Positions 40,096 through 55,763 are shown, counted from the stretch's first letter. The stretch is 64,000 nucleotides of DNA from Megachile rotundata (GCF_050947335.1 NW_027473316.1:992001-1056000), one strand, 5' to 3'. Program-made: numbers and translations. The notes: generated from the sequence alone by a model not told the origin.

Positions 40096-42580
40096 ATTAT
40101 GATTGAATGATTGTGATAGTATGACTGTGATTGTGTGATTGTGATTGTGAGATTGTGATTGTATGATTTTGATTGTATGATGGTGATTGTATGATCGTGA
40201 TTGTGAGATTGTGATTGTATGATTGTGATTGTATGATTGTGATTGTATGATTGTGATTGTGTGATTGTGATTGTGTGATTGTGATTGTATGATTGTGATT
40301 GTATGATTGTGATTGTATGATGGTGATTGTATGATTGTGCTTGTATGATTGTGATTGTATGATTGTGATTGTATGATTGTGATTGTATGATTGTTAATGT
40401 ATGATTGTGATTGTATGATTGTGATTGTATGATTTTGATTGTATGATTGTGATTGTATGATTGCGATTGTATGATTGTGATTGTATGATTGTGATTGTAT
40501 GATAGTGATTGTATGATAGTGATTGTATGATTGTGATTGTATGATTGTGATTGTATGATTGCGATTGTATGATTATGATTGAATGATTGTGATTGTATGA
40601 CTGTGATTGTGTGATTGTGATTGTGAGATTGTGATTGTATGATTTTGATTGTATGATGGTGATTGTATGATCGTGATTGTGAGATTGTGATTGTATGATT
40701 GTGATAGTATGATTGTGATTGTATGATTGTGATTGTATGATTGTGATTGTATGATTGTGATTGTATGATTGTGATTGTATGATTGTGATTGTATGATTGT
40801 GATTGTATGATTGTGACTGTATGATTGTGATTGTATGATTGTGATTGTATGATTGTGAATGTATGATTGTGATTGTATGATTGTGATTGTATGATTGTGA
40901 TTGTATGATTGTGATTGTATGATTGTGATTGTATGATTGGGATCGTATGATTGTGATTGTAAGATTGTGATTGTGTGATTGCGATTGTATGATTGTGACT
41001 GTATGATTGTGATTGTATGATTGTGATTGTATGATAGTAATTGTATGATTGTGATTGTATGATTGCGATTGTATGATTGAGATTGTATGATTGCGATTGT
41101 ATGTTTGTGATAGTAAGATTGTGATTGTATGATTGTGATTGTATGATTGTGATTGTATGATTGTGATTGTATGATTGTGATTGTATGACTGTGATTGTAT
41201 GATTGTGATTGTATGATTGTGATTGTATGATTGTGATCGTATGATTGTGGTTGTATAATTAAGGTTGACTGATTGTTTCTGTATGATTGTGATTGTATGA
41301 TTGCGATTGTATGATTGTGATTGTATGATTGTGATTGTATGATTGTGATTGTATGATTGTGATTGTATGATTGTGATTGTATGATTGTGATTGTATGATT
41401 GTGATTGCATGATTGTGATTGTATGATTGTGATTGTGTGATTGTGATTGTGTGATTGTGATTGTATGATTGTGATTGTATGATTGTGATTGTATGATGGT
41501 GATTGTATGATTGTGCTTGTATGATTGTGATTGTATGATTGTGATTGTATGATTGTGATTGTATGATTGTGATTGTATGATTGTGATTGTATGATTGTGA
41601 TTGTATGATTGTGATTGTATGATTGTGATTGTGTGATTGTGATTGTGTGATTGTGATTGTATGATTGTGATTGTATGATTGTGATTGTATGATTGTGATT
41701 GTATGATTGTGATTGTATGATTGTGCTTGTATGATTGTGATTGTATGATTGTGATTGTATGATTGTGATTGTATGATTGTGATTGTATGATTGTGATTGT
41801 GAGATTGTGATTGTATGATTGTGGTTGTATGATTGTGATTGTATGATTGTGATTGTATGATTGTGATTGTATGATTGTGATTGTATGATTGCGATTGTAT
41901 GATTGCGATTGTATGATTGTGATTGTATGATAGTGATTGTATGATAGTGATTGTATGATTGTGATTGTATGATTGTGATTGTATGATTGCGATTGTATGA
42001 TTATGATTGAATGATTGTGATGGTATGACTGTGATTGTGTGATTGTGATTGTGAGATTGTGATTGTATGATTTTGATTGTATGATGGTGATTGTATGATC
42101 GTGATTGAGAGATTGTGATTGTATGATTGTGATTGTATGATTGTGATTGTATGATTGTGATTGTATGATTGTGATTGTATGATTGTGATTGTATGATAGT
42201 AATTGTATGACTGTGATTGTATGATTGTGATTGTATGATTGTGATTGTATGATTGTGATTGAATGATTGTGATCGTATGATTGTGATGGTATGACTGTGA
42301 TTGTATGATTGTGATTGTATGATTGTGATTGTATGATTGTGATTGTATGATTGTGACTGTATGATTGTGATTGTATGATTGTGATTGTATGATTGTGAAT
42401 GTATGATTGTGATTGTATGATTGTGATTGTATGATTGTGATTGTATGATTGTGATTGTATGATTGGGATCGTATGATTGTGATTGTAAGATTGTGATTGT
42501 GTGATTGCGATTGTATGATTGTGACTGTATGATTGTGATTGTATGATTGTGATTGTATGATTGAGATTGTATGATTGTGA
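40096..42580. repeat. Mixed satellite modules with GTGCTTG units
   Basis: This region consists of short pieces of modules found elsewhere. The pair GATGGTG...GTGCTTG occurs with C at 40340 and 41516 (1,176 bp apart) and again at 44624 (3,108 bp further). A lone GTGCTTG is near 41726. The stretch 40394-41020 repeats the GATTTTG, GATAGTG, TATGACTG and GATTGGGATCG order seen in the super-repeat at 22.8-23.4 kb. The stretch from about 42000 to 42560 resembles 0.8-1.1 kb and 3.9-4.2 kb of the 3,066-bp repeat. Pairs of GTGTGATTG units flank the GTGCTTG pieces. Confidence 0.75.
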
Positions 42581-44666
42581 TTCTTTGATTGCGATTGTAT
42601 GATTGTGATTGTATGATTGTGATTGTATGATTGTGATTGTATGATTGTGATTGTATGATTGCGATTGTATGATTGTGATTGTATGATTGTGATTGTATGA
42701 CTGTGATTGTATGATTGTGATTGTATGACTGTGATTGTATGACTGTGATTGTATGATTGGGATTGTATGATTGTGATTGTATGATTGTGATTGTATGATT
42801 GTGATTGAATGATTGTGATCGTATGATTGTGATCGTATGATTGTGATCGTATGATTGTGATTGTAAGATTGTGATTGTGCGATTGCGGTTGTATGATTGT
42901 GATTGTATGATAGTAATTGTATGATTGTGATTGTATGATTGCGATTGTATGATTGTGATTTTATGATTGTGATTGTATGATTGTGATTGTATGATTGTGA
43001 TTGTATGATTGTGATCGAATGATGGTGATTCTTTGATTGCGATTGTAAGATTGTGATTGTAAGATTGTGATTGTGGGATTGCGATTGTATGATTGTGATT
43101 GTATGATTGTGATTGTATGATTGTGATTGTATGATAGTAATTGTATGATTGTGATCGTATGATTGTGATTGTATGATTGTGATTGTATGATTGTGATCGT
43201 ATGATTGTGGTTGTATAATTCAGGTTGTATGATTATTTCTGTGTGATTGTGATTGTATGATTGCGATTGTATGATTGTGATTGTATGATTGTGATTGTAT
43301 GACTGTGATCGTATGATTGTGATTCTTTGATTGCGATTGTATGATTGCGATTGTATGATCGTGATTGTATGATCGTGATTGTATGATCGTGATTGTATGA
43401 TCGTGATTGTATGATCGTGATTGTATGATAGTAATTGTATGATTGTGATTGTATGATTGCGATTGTATGATTGTGATTTTATGATTGCGATTGAATGATT
43501 GTGATCGTATGATTGTGATTCTTTGATTGCGATTGTATGATTGTGATTGTATGATTGTGATTGTATGATTGTGGTTGTATGATTGTGATTGTATGATTGT
43601 GGTTGTATGATTGTGATTGAATGATTGCGATTGTATGATTGTGATTGTATGATTGTGATTGTATGATAGTGATTGTATGATAGTGATTGTATGATTGTGA
43701 TTGTATGATTGTGATTGTATGATTGCGATTGTATGATTATGATTGAATGATTGTGATTGTATGACTGTGATTGTGTGACTGTGATTGTGTGATTGTGATT
43801 GTGAGATTGTGATTGTATGATTTTGATTGTATGATGGTGATTGTATGATCGTGATTGTGAGATTGTGATTGTATGATTGTGATTGTATGATTGTGATTGT
43901 ATGATTGTGATTGTATGATTGTGATTGTATGATTGTGATTGTATGATTGTGATTGTATGATAGTAATTGTATGACTGTGATTGTATGATTGTGATTGTAT
44001 GATTGTGATTGTATGATTGTGATTGAATGATTGTGATCGTATGATTGTGATGGTATGACTGTGATTGTATGATTGTGATTGTATAATTGTGATTGTATGA
44101 TTGTGTTTGTATGATTGTGATTGTATGATTGTGATTGTATGATTGTGATTGTATAATTGTGATTGTATGGTAGTAATTTTATGATTGTGATTGTATGATT
44201 GTGATTGTATGATTGTGATTGTATGATTGTGATTGTATGATTGTGATTGTATGATTGTGATTGTATGATTGTGATTGTGTGATTGTGATTGTGTGATTGT
44301 GATTGTATGATTGTGATTGTATGATTGTGATTGTATGATTGTGATTGTATGATTGTGATTGTATGATTGTGCTTGTATGATTGTGATTGTATGATTGTGA
44401 TTGTATGATTGTGATTGTATGATTGTGATTGTATGATTGTGATTGTATGATTGTGATTGTATGATTGTGATTGTATGATTGTGATTGTATGATTGTGATT
44501 GTATGATTGTGATTGCATGATTGTGATTGTATGATTGTGATTGTGTGATTGTGATTGTGTGATTGTGATTGTATGATTGTGATTGTATGATTGTGATTGT
44601 ATGATGGTGATTGTATGATTGTGCTTGTATGATTGTGATTGTATGATTGTGATTGTATGATTGTGA
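42581..44666. repeat. 2,058-bp HOR, copy 1
   Basis: The block from TTCTTTG at 42581 recurs from 44667. Internal markers are exactly 2,058 bp (147 units) apart, as with GTGCGATTGCGGTTG (C at 42880 and 44938), and the minus-strand stop near AATTCAGG lies at 43220 and 45278. The copy includes GATCGAATGATGG near 43015, five GATCG units near 43366-43425, and one TTTGTATG unit near 44105 that differs from the usual. Its first part is related to 5.9-6.5 kb, 36.7 kb away. Confidence 0.85.
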
Positions 44667-46624
44667 TTCTTTGATTGCGATTGTATGATTGTGATTGTAT
44701 GATTGTGATTGTATGATTGTGATTGTATGATTGTGATTGTATGATTGTGATTGTATGACTGTGATTGTATGATTGTGATTGTATGACTGTGATTGTATGA
44801 CTGTGATTGTATGATTGTGATTGTATGATTGTGATTGTATGATTGTGATTGTATGATTGTGATTGAATGATTGTGATCGTATGATTGTGATCGTATGATT
44901 ATGATCGTATGATTGTGATTGTAAGATTGTGATTGTGCGATTGCGGTTGTATGATTGTGATTGTATGATAGTAATTGTATGATTGTGATTGTATGATTGC
45001 GATTGTATGATTGTGATTTTATGATTGTGATTGTATGATTGTGATTGTATGATTGTGATTGTATGATTGTGATCGAATGATGGTGATTCTTTGATTGCGA
45101 TTGTAAGATTGTGATTTTAAGATTGTGATTGTGGGATTGCGATTGTATGATTGTGATTGTATGATTGTGATTGTATGATTGTGATTGTATGATAGTAATT
45201 GTATGATTGTGATCGTATGATTGTGATTGTATGATTGTGATTGTATGATTGTGATCGTATGATTGTGGTTGTATAATTCAGGTTGTATGATTATTTCTGT
45301 GTGATTGTGATTGTATGATTGCGATTGTATGATTGTGATTGTATGATTGTGATTGTATGACTGTGATCGTATGATTGTGATTCTTTGATTGCGATTGTAT
45401 GATTGCGATTGTATGATCGTGATTGTATGATCGTGATTGTATGATCGTGATTGTATGATCGTGATTGTATGATCGTGATTGTATGATAGTAATTGTATGA
45501 TTGTGATTGTATGATTGCGATTGTATGATTGTGATTTTATGATTGCGATTGAATGATTGTGATCGTATGATTGTGATTCTTTGATTGCGATTGTATGATT
45601 GTGATTGTATGATTGTGATTGTATGATTGTGGTTGTATGATTGTGATTGTATGATTGTGGTTGTATGATTGTGGTTGTATGATTGTGATTGTATGATTGT
45701 GATTCTTTCATTGCGATTGTATGATTGTGATTGTATGATTGTGATTGTATGATTGTGATTGTATGATTGCGATTGTATGATTGTGATTGTATGATTGTGA
45801 TTGTATGATAGTGATTGTATGATAGTGATTGTATGATTGTGATTGTATGATTGTGATTGTATGATTGCGATTGTATGATTATGATTGAATGATTGTGATT
45901 GTATGACTGTGATTGTGTGACTGTGATTGTGTGATTGTGATTGTGAGATTGTGATTGTATGATTTTGATTGTATGATGGTGATTGTATGATCGTGATTGT
46001 GAGATTGTGATTGTATGATTGTGATTGTATGATTGTGATTGTATGATTGTGATTGTATGATTGTGATTGTATGATTGTGATTGTATGATTGTGATTGTAT
46101 GATAGTAATTGTATGACTGTGATTGTATGATTGTGATTGTATGATTGTGATTGTATGATTGTGATTGAATGATTGTGATCGTATGATTGTGATGGTATGA
46201 CTGTGATTGTATGATTGTGATTGTATAATTGTGATTGTATGATTGTGATTGTATGATTGTGATTGTATGATTGTGATTGTATGATTGTGATTGTATGATT
46301 GTGATTGTATGGTAGTAATTTTATGATTGTGATTGTATGATTGTGATTGTATGATTGTGATTGTATGATTGTGATTGTATGATTGTGATTGTATGATTGT
46401 GACTGTATGATTGTGATTGTATGATTGTGATTGTATGATTGTGAATGTATGATTGTGATTGTATGATTGTGATTGTATGATTGTGATTGTATGATTGTGA
46501 TTGTATGTTTGTGATTGTATGATTGGGATCGTATGATTGTGATTGTAAGATTGTGATTGTGTGATTGCGATTGTATGATTGTGACTGTATGATTGTGATT
46601 GTATGATTGTGATTGTATGATTGT
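44667..46624. repeat. 2,058-bp HOR, copy 2
   Basis: This copy matches 42581 onward at 2,058-2,086 bp. Private changes are GATTATGATCG near 44900 and GATTTTAAG near 45115. Its distal part, from about 46043, is also collinear with 59300 onward at +13,257 bp. There it shares GATAGTAATTG (46101 and 59358), GGTAGTAATTTT (46311 and 59568) and TATGTTTGTG (46507 and 59764). Confidence 0.84.
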
Positions 46625-49600
46625 AGTTGTATAATTAAGGTTGTATGATTGTTTCTGTATGATTGTGATTGTATGATTGCGATTGTATGATTGTGATTGT
46701 ATGATTGTGATTGTGTGATTGTGATTGTATGATTGTGATTGCATGATTGTGATTGTATGATTGTGATTGTATGATTGTGATTGTATGATTGTGATTGTAT
46801 GATTGTGATTGTATGATTGTGATTGTATGATTGTGATCGTATGATTGTGGTTGTATAATTAAGGTTGTATGATTGTTTCTGTATGATTGTGATTGTATGA
46901 TTGCGATTGTATGATTGTGATTGTATGATTGTGATTGTATGATTGTGATCGCATGATTGTGATTCTTTGATTGCGATTGTATGATTGTGATTGTATGATT
47001 GTGATTGTATGATCGTGATTGTGAGATTGTGATTGTGAGATTGTGATTGTATGATTGTGATTGAATGATTGTGATTGTATGATAGTAATTGTATGATTGT
47101 GATTGTATGATTGCGATTGTATGATTGTGATTGTATGATTGCGACTCGATGATTGTGATCGTATGATTGTGATTCTTTGATTGCGATTGTATGATTGTGA
47201 TTGTATGATTGTGATTGTATGATTGTGATTGTATGATTGGGATCGTATGATTGTGATTGTAAGGTTGTGATTGTGTGATTGCGATTGTATGATTGTGACT
47301 GTATGACTGTGATTGTATGACTGTGATCGTATGATTGTGATTGTATGATTGTGATTGTATGATTGTGATCGTATGATTGTGGTTGTATGATTCAGGTTGT
47401 ATGATTATTTCTGTGTGATTGTGATTGTATGATTGCGATTGTATGATTGTGATTGTATGATTGTGATCGTATGATTGTGATTCTTTGATTGCGATTGTAT
47501 GATTGCGATTGTATGATCGTGATTGTATGATCGTGATTGTATAATCGTGATTGTATGATCGTGATTGTATGATCGTGATTGTATGATAGTAATTGTATAA
47601 TTGTGATTGTATGATTGCGATTGTATGATTGTGATTTTATGATTGCGATTGAATGATTGTGATCGTATGATTGTGATTCTTTGGTTGCGATTGTATGATT
47701 GTGATTGTATGATTGTGATTGTATGATTGTGATTGTATGATTGTGATTGTATGATTGTGATTGTATGATTGTGATTGTATGATTGTGATTGTATGATTGT
47801 GGTTGTATGATTGTGATTGTATGATTGTGATTCTTTCATTGCGATTGTATGATTGTGATTGTATGATTGTGATTGTATGATTGTGATTGTATGATTGTGA
47901 TTGTATGATTGTGATTGTATGATTGTGATTGTATGATTGCGATTGTATGATTGTGATTGTATGATTGTGATTGTATGATAGTGATTGTATGATAGTGATT
48001 GTATGATTGTGATTGTATGATTGTGATTGTATGATTGCGATTGTATGATTATGATTGAATGATTGCGATTGTATGACTGTGATTGTGTGATTGTGATTGT
48101 GAGATTGTGATTGTATGATTTTGATTGTATGATGGTGAATGTATGATCGTGATTGTGAGATTGTGATTGTATGATTGTGATAGTATGATTGTGATTGTAT
48201 GATTGTGATTGTATGATTGTGATTGTATGATTGTGATTGTATGATTGTGATTGTATGATTGTGATTGTATGATTGTGATTGTATGATTGTGACTGTATGA
48301 TTGTGATTGTATGATTGTGATTGTATGATTGTGAATGTATGATTGTGATTGTATGATTGTGATTGTATGATTGTGATTGTATGATTGTGATTGTATGATT
48401 GTGATTGTATGATTGGGATCGTATGATTGTGATTGTAAGATTGTGATTGTGTGATTGCGATTGTATGATTGTGACTGTATGATTGTGATTGTATGATTGT
48501 GATTGTATGATTGTGATTGTATGATTGTGATTCTTTGATTGCGATTGTATGATTGTGATTGTATGATTGTGATTGTATGATTGTGATTGTATGATTGTGA
48601 TTGTATGACTGTGATTGTATGATTGTGATTGTATGATTGTGATTGTATGATTGTGATTGTATGATTGTGATTGTATGATTGTGATTGCATGATTGTGATT
48701 GCATGATTGTGATTGTATGATTGTGATTGTATGATTGTGATTGTATGATTGTGATTGTATGATTGTGATTGTGTGATAGTGATTGTATGATTGTTTCTGT
48801 ATGATTGTGATTGTATGATTGCGATTGTATGATTATGATTGTTTGATTGTGATCGTATGATTGTGGTTGTATAATTAAGGTTGTATGATTGTTTCTGTAT
48901 GATTGTGATTGTATGATTGCGATTGTATGATTGTGATTGTATGATTGTGATTGTGTGATTGTGATTGTATGATTGTGATTGCATGATTGTGATTGTATGA
49001 TTGTGATTGTATGATTGTGATTGTATGATTGTGATTGTATGATTGTGATTGTATGATTGTGATTGTATGATTGTGATCGTATGATTGTGGTTGTATAATT
49101 AAGGTTGTATGATTGTTTCTGCATGATTGTGATTGTATGATTGCGATTGTATGATTGTGATTGTATGATTGTGGTTGTATGATTGTGATCGCATGATTGT
49201 GATTCTTTGATTGCGATTGTATGATTGTGATTGTATGATTGTGATTGTATGATCGTGATTGTGAGATTGTGATTGTGAGATTGTGATTGTATGATTGTGA
49301 TTGAATGATTGTGATTGTATGATAGTAATTGTATGATTGTGATTGTATGATTGCGATTGTATGATTGTGATTGTATGATTGCGACTGTATGATTGTGATC
49401 GTATGATTGTGATTCTTTGATTGCGATTGTATGATTGTGATTGTATGATTGTGATTGTATGATTGTGATTGTATGATTGGGATCGTATGATTGTGGTTGT
49501 AAGATTGTGATTGTGTGATTGCGATTGTATGATTGTGACTGTATGACTGTGATTGTATGATTGTGATTGTATGATTGTGATTGTATGATTGTGATTCTTT

Positions 49601-50418
49601 GATTGCGATTGTATGATTGCGATTGTATGATTGTGATTGTATGATTGTGATTGTATGATTGTGATTGTATGATTGTGATTGTATGATTGTGATTGTATGA
49701 TTGTGATTGTATGATTGTGATTGTAAGATTGTGATTGTATGATTGTGATTGTATGATTGTGATTGCATGATTGTGATTGTATGATTGTGATTGTATGATT
49801 GTGATTGTATGATTGTGATTGTATGATTGTGATTGTATGATTGTGATTGTGTGATAGTGATTGTATGATTGTTTCTGTATGATTGTGATTGTATGATTGC
49901 GATTGTATGATTATGATTGTTTGATTGTGATTGTATGATTGTGATTGTGTGATTGTGATTGTGAGATTGTGATTGTATGATCGTGATTGTGAGATTGTGA
50001 TTGTGAGATTGTGATTGTATGATTGGGATTGAATGATTGTGATTGTATGATAGTAATTGTATGATTGTGATTGTATGATTGCGATTGTATGATTGTGATT
50101 GTATGATTGTGATTGTATGATTGTGATCGTATGATTGTGATTCTTTGATTGCGATTGTATGATTGCGATTGTATGATTGTGATTGTATGATTGTGATTGT
50201 ATGATTGTGGTTGTATGATTGTGATTGTATGATTGTGATTCTTTCATTGCGATTGTATGATTGTGATTGTATGATTGTGATTGTATGATTGTGATTGTAT
50301 GTTTGTGATTGTATGATTGGGATCGTATGATTGTGATTGTAAGATTGTGATTGTGTGATTGCGATTGTATGATTGTGACTGTATGATTGTGATTGTATGA
50401 TTGTGATTGTATGATTGT
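46625..50418. repeat. ~3.6-3.8-kb HOR, copy 1
   Basis: The copy is delimited by GTAGTT units, with A at 46625 and 50419 (271 units). Markers shared with the next copy are TATAATCG (C at 47546 and 51144), GCGACTCGATG (47141 and 50739), both at 3,598 bp, and a 311-residue minus-strand translation at 48049-48984 repeated at 51619-52554 (3,570 bp apart) that is almost unchanged. TATAATCG and GACTCGATG were found only here, in copy 2 and in the distal copy after 59300. The GATCTTATG of the earlier family is GATCGTATG here, near 47326. Confidence 0.88.
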
Positions 50419-53400
50419 AGTTGTATAATTAAGGTTGTATGATTGTTTCTGTATGATTGTGATTGTATGATTGCGATTGTATGATTGTGATTGTATGATT
50501 GTGATTGTGTGATTGTGATTGTATGATTGTGATTGCATGATTGTGATTGTATGATTGTGATTGTATGATTGTGATTGTATGATTGTGATTGTATGATTGT
50601 GATTGTATGATTGTGATTGTATGATTGTGATCGTATGATTGTGGTTGTATAATTAAGGTTGTATGATTGTTTCTGTATGATTGTGATTGTATGATTGCGA
50701 TTGTATGATTGCGATTGTATGATTGTGATTGTATGATTGCGACTCGATGATTGTGATCGTATGATTGTGATTCTTTGATTGCGATTGTATGATTGTGATT
50801 GTATGATTGTGATTGTATGATTGTGATTGTATGATTGGGATCGTATGATTGTGATTGTAAGATTGTGATTGTGTGATTGCGATTGTATGATTGTGACTGT
50901 ATGACTGTGATTGTATGACTGTGATCGTATGATTGTGATTGTATGATTGTGATTGTATGATTGTGATCGTATGATTGTGGTTGTATGATTCAGGTTGTAT
51001 GATTATTTCTGTGTGATTGTGATTGTATGATTGCGATTGTATGATTGTGATTGTATGATTGTGATCGTATGATTGTGATTCTTTGATTGCGATTGTATGA
51101 TTGCGATTGTATGATCGTGATTGTATGATCGTGATTGTATAATCGTGATTGTATGATCGTGATTGTATGATCGTGATTGTATGATAGTAATTGTATAATT
51201 GTGATTGTATGATTGCGATTGTATGATTGTGATTTTATGATTGCGATTGAATGATTGTGATCGTATGATTGTGATTCTTTGATTGCGATTGTATGATTGT
51301 GATTGTATGATTGTGATTGTATGATTGTGATTGTATGATTGTGATTGTATGATTGTGATTGTATGATTGTGATTGTATGATTGTGGTTGTATGATTGTGA
51401 TTGTATGGTTGTGATTCTTTCATTGCGATTGTATGATTGTGATTGTATGATTGTGATTGTATGATTGTGATTGTATGATTGTGATTGTATGATTGTGATT
51501 GTATGATTGCGATTGTATGATTGTGATTGTATGATTGTGATTGTATGATAGTGATTGTATGATAGTGATTGTATGATTGTGATTGTATGATTGTGATTGT
51601 ATGATTGCGATTGTATGATTATGATTGAATGATTGTGATTGTATGACTGTGATTGTGTGATTGTGATTGTGAGATTGTGATTGTATGATGTTGATTGTAT
51701 GATGGTGAATGTATGATCGTGATTGTGAGATTGTGATTGTATGATTGTGATAGTATGATTGTGATTGTATGATTGTGATTGTATGATTGTGATTGTATGA
51801 TTGTGATTGTATGATTGTGATTGTATGATTGTGATTGTATGATTGTGATTGTATGATTGTGACTGTATGATTGTGATTGTATGATTGTGATTGTATGATT
51901 GTGAATGTATGATTGTGATTGTATGATTGTGATTGTATGATTGTGATTGTATGATTGTGATTGTATGATTGTGATTGTATGATTGGGATCGTATGATTGT
52001 GATTGTAAGATTGTGATTGTGTGATTGCGATTGTATGATTGTGACTGTATGATTGTGATTGTATGATTGTGATTGTATGATTGTGATTGTATGATTGTGA
52101 TTCTTTGATTGCGATTGTATGATTGTGATTGTATGATTGTGATTGTATGATTGTGATTGTATGATTGTGATTGTATGACTGTGATTGTATGATTGTGATT
52201 GTATGATTGTGATTGTATGATTGTGATTGTATGATTGTGATTGTATGATTGTGATTGCATGATTGTGATTGCATGATTGTGATTGTATGATTGTGATTGT
52301 ATGATTGTGATTGTATGATTGTGATTGTATGATTGTGATTGTGTGATAGTGATTGTATGATTGTTTCTGTATGATTGTGATTGTATGATTGCGATTGTAT
52401 GATTATGATTGTTTGATTGTGATCGTATGATTGTGGTTGTATAATTAAGGTTGTATGATTGTTTCTGTATGATTGTGATTGTATGATTGCGATTGTATGA
52501 TTGTGATTGTATGATTGTGATTGTGTGATTGTGATTGTATGATTGTGATTGCATGATTGTGATTGTATGATTGTGATTGTATGATTGTGATTGTATGATT
52601 GTGAATGTATGATTGTGATTGTATGATTGTGATTGTATGATTGTGATCGTATGATTGTGGTTGTATAATTAAGGTTGTATGATTGTTTCTGCATGATTGT
52701 GATTGTATGATTGCGATTGTATGATTGTGATTGTATGATTGTGGTTGTATGATTGTGATCGCATGATTGTGATTCTTTGATTGCGATTGTATGATTGTGA
52801 TTGTATGATTGTGATTGTATGATCGTGATTGTGAGATTGTGATTGTGAGATTGTGATTGTATGATTGTGATTGAATGATTGTGATTGTATGATAGTAATT
52901 GTATGATTGTGATTGTATGATTGCGATTGTATGATTGTGATTGTATGATTGCGACTGTATGATTGTGATCGTATGATTGTGATTCTTTGATTGCGATTGT
53001 ATGATTGTGATTGTATGATTGTGATTGTATGATTGTGATTGTATGATTGGGATCGTATGATTGTGATTGTAAGATTGTGATTGTGTGATTGCGATTGTAT
53101 GATTGTGACTGTATGACTGTGATTGTATGATTGTGATTGTATGATTGTGATTGTATGATTGTGATTCTTTGATTGCGATTGTATGATTGCGATTGTATGA
53201 TTGTGATTGTGTGATAGTGATTGTATGATTGTTTCTGTATGATTGTGATTGTATGATTGCGATTGTATGATTATGATTGTTTGATTGTGATTGTATGATT
53301 GTGATTGTGTGATTGTGATTGTGAGATTGTGATTGTATGATCGTGATTGTGAGATTGTGATTGTGAGATTGTGATTGTATGATTGTGATTGAATGATTGT

Positions 53401-53650
53401 GATTGTATGATAGTAATTGTATGATTGTGATTGTATGATTGCGATTGTATGATTGTGATTGTATGATTGTGATTGTATGATTGTGATCGTATGATTGTGA
53501 TTCTTTGATTGCGATTGTATGATTGCGATTGTATGATTGTGATTGTATGATTGTGATTGTATGATTGTGGTTGTATGATTGTGATTGTATGATTGTGATT
53601 CTTTCATTGCGATTGTATGATTGTGATTGTATGATTGTGATTGTATGATT
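50419..53650. repeat. ~3.6-3.8-kb HOR, copy 2 (shortened)
   Basis: This copy is collinear with copy 1 at 3,598, then 3,570, then 3,360 bp. The drop to 3,360 reflects loss of 15 units near 53190-53210 relative to copy 1. TTTCATTG at 53604 pairs with 50244. Just after this, similarity ends: copy 1 has TATGTTTGTG and GATTGGGATCG, while this copy continues with consensus units. Confidence 0.86.
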
Positions 53651-55763
53651 GTGATTGTATGATTGTGATTGTATGATTGTGATTGTATGATTGTGATTGT
53701 ATGATTGTGATCGTATGATTGTGGTTGTATAATTAAGGTTGTATGATTGTTTCTGTATGATTGTGATTGTATGATTGCGATTGTATGATTGTGATTGTAT
53801 GATTGTGATTGTGTGATTGTGATTGTATGATTGTGATTGCATGATTCTGATTGTATGATTGTGATTGTATGATTGTGATTGTATGATTGTGATTGTATGA
53901 TTGTGATTGTATGATTGTGATCGTATGATTGTGGTTGTATAATTAAGGTTGTATGATTGCGATTGTATGATTGTGATTGTATGATTGTGATTGTATGATT
54001 GTGATCGCATGATTGTGATTCTTTGATTGCGATTGTGTGATTGTGATTGTATGATTGTGATTGTATGATCGTGATTGTGAGATTGTGATTGTGAGATTGT
54101 GATTGTATGATTGTGATTGAATGATTGTGATTGTATGATAGTAATTGTATGATTGTGATTGTATGATTGCGATTGTATGATTGTGATTGTATGATTGCGA
54201 TTGTATGATTGTGATTCCTTCATTGCGATTGTATGATTGTGATTGTATGATTGTGATTGTATGATTGTGATTGTATGATTGTGATCGTATGATTGTGGTT
54301 GTATAATTAAGGTTGTATGATTGTTTCTGTATGATTGTGATTGTATGATTGCGATTGTATGATTGTGATTGTATGATTGTGATTGTATGATTGTGATTGT
54401 ATGATTGTGATTGCCTGATTGTGATTGTATGATTGTGATTGTATGATTGTGATTGTATGATTGTGATTGTATGATTGTGATTGTATGATTGTGATTGTAT
54501 GATTGTGATTGTATGATTGTGATTGTATGATTGTGATTGTATGATTGTGATCGTATGATTGTGGTTGTATAATTAAGGTTGTATGATTGTTTCTGTATGA
54601 TTGTGATTGTATGATTGCGATTGTATGATTGTGATTGTATGATTGTGATTGTATGATTGTGATTGTATGATTGTGATTGCCTGATTGTGATTGTATGATT
54701 GTGATTGTATGATTGTGATTGTATGATTGTGATTGTATGATTGTGATTGTATGATTGTGATTGTATGATTGTGATTGTATGATTGTGATTGTATGATTGT
54801 GATTGTATGATTGTGATTGTATGATTGCGATCGTATGATTGTGGTTGTATAATTAAGGTTGTCTGATTGTTTCTGTATGATTGTGATTGTATGATTGCGA
54901 TTGTATGATTGTGATTGTATGATTGTGATTGTATGATTGTGATTGTATGATTGTGATTGTATGATTGTGATTGTATGATTGCGATTGTGTGATTGTGATT
55001 GTATGATTGTGATTGTATGATAGTGATTGTATGATTGTGATTGTATGATTGTGATTGAATGATTGTGATTGTATGACTGTGATTGTGTGATTGTGATTGT
55101 GAGATTGTGATTGTATGATTTTGATTGTATGATGGTGATTGTATGATCGTGATTGTGAGATTGTGATTGTATGATTGTGATTGTATGATTGTGATTGTAT
55201 GATTGTGATTGTATGATTGTGATTGTATGATTGTGATTGTATGATTGTGATTGTATGATTGTGATTGTATGATTGTGATTGTATGATTGTGATTGTATGA
55301 TTGTGATTGTATGATTGTGATCGTATGATTGTGGTCGTATGATTGTGATTGTATGATTGTGATCGCATGATTGTGATTCTTTGATTGCGATTGTATGATT
55401 GTGATTGTATGATTGTGATCGTATGATTGTGGTTGTATAATTAAGGTTGTCTGATTGTTTCTGTATGATTGTGATTGTATGATTGCGATTGTATGATTGT
55501 GATTGTATGATTGTGATTGTATGATTGTGATTGTATGATTGTGATTGTATGATTGCGATTGTGTGATTGTGATTGTATGATTGTGATTGTATGATAGTGA
55601 TTGTATGATAGTGATTGTATGATTGTGATTGTATGATTGCGATTGTATGATTATGATTGAATGCTTGTGATTGTATGACTGTGATTGTGTGATTGTAATT
55701 GTGAGATTGTGATTGTATGATTTTGATTGTATGATGGTGATTGTATGATCGTGATTGTGAGAT

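Noticed and set aside
47141..47155. GACTCGATG as a third register shift
   Set aside because: It has the same length as the usual GACTGTATG. Markers on both sides stay in the same phase, so it is a substitution.
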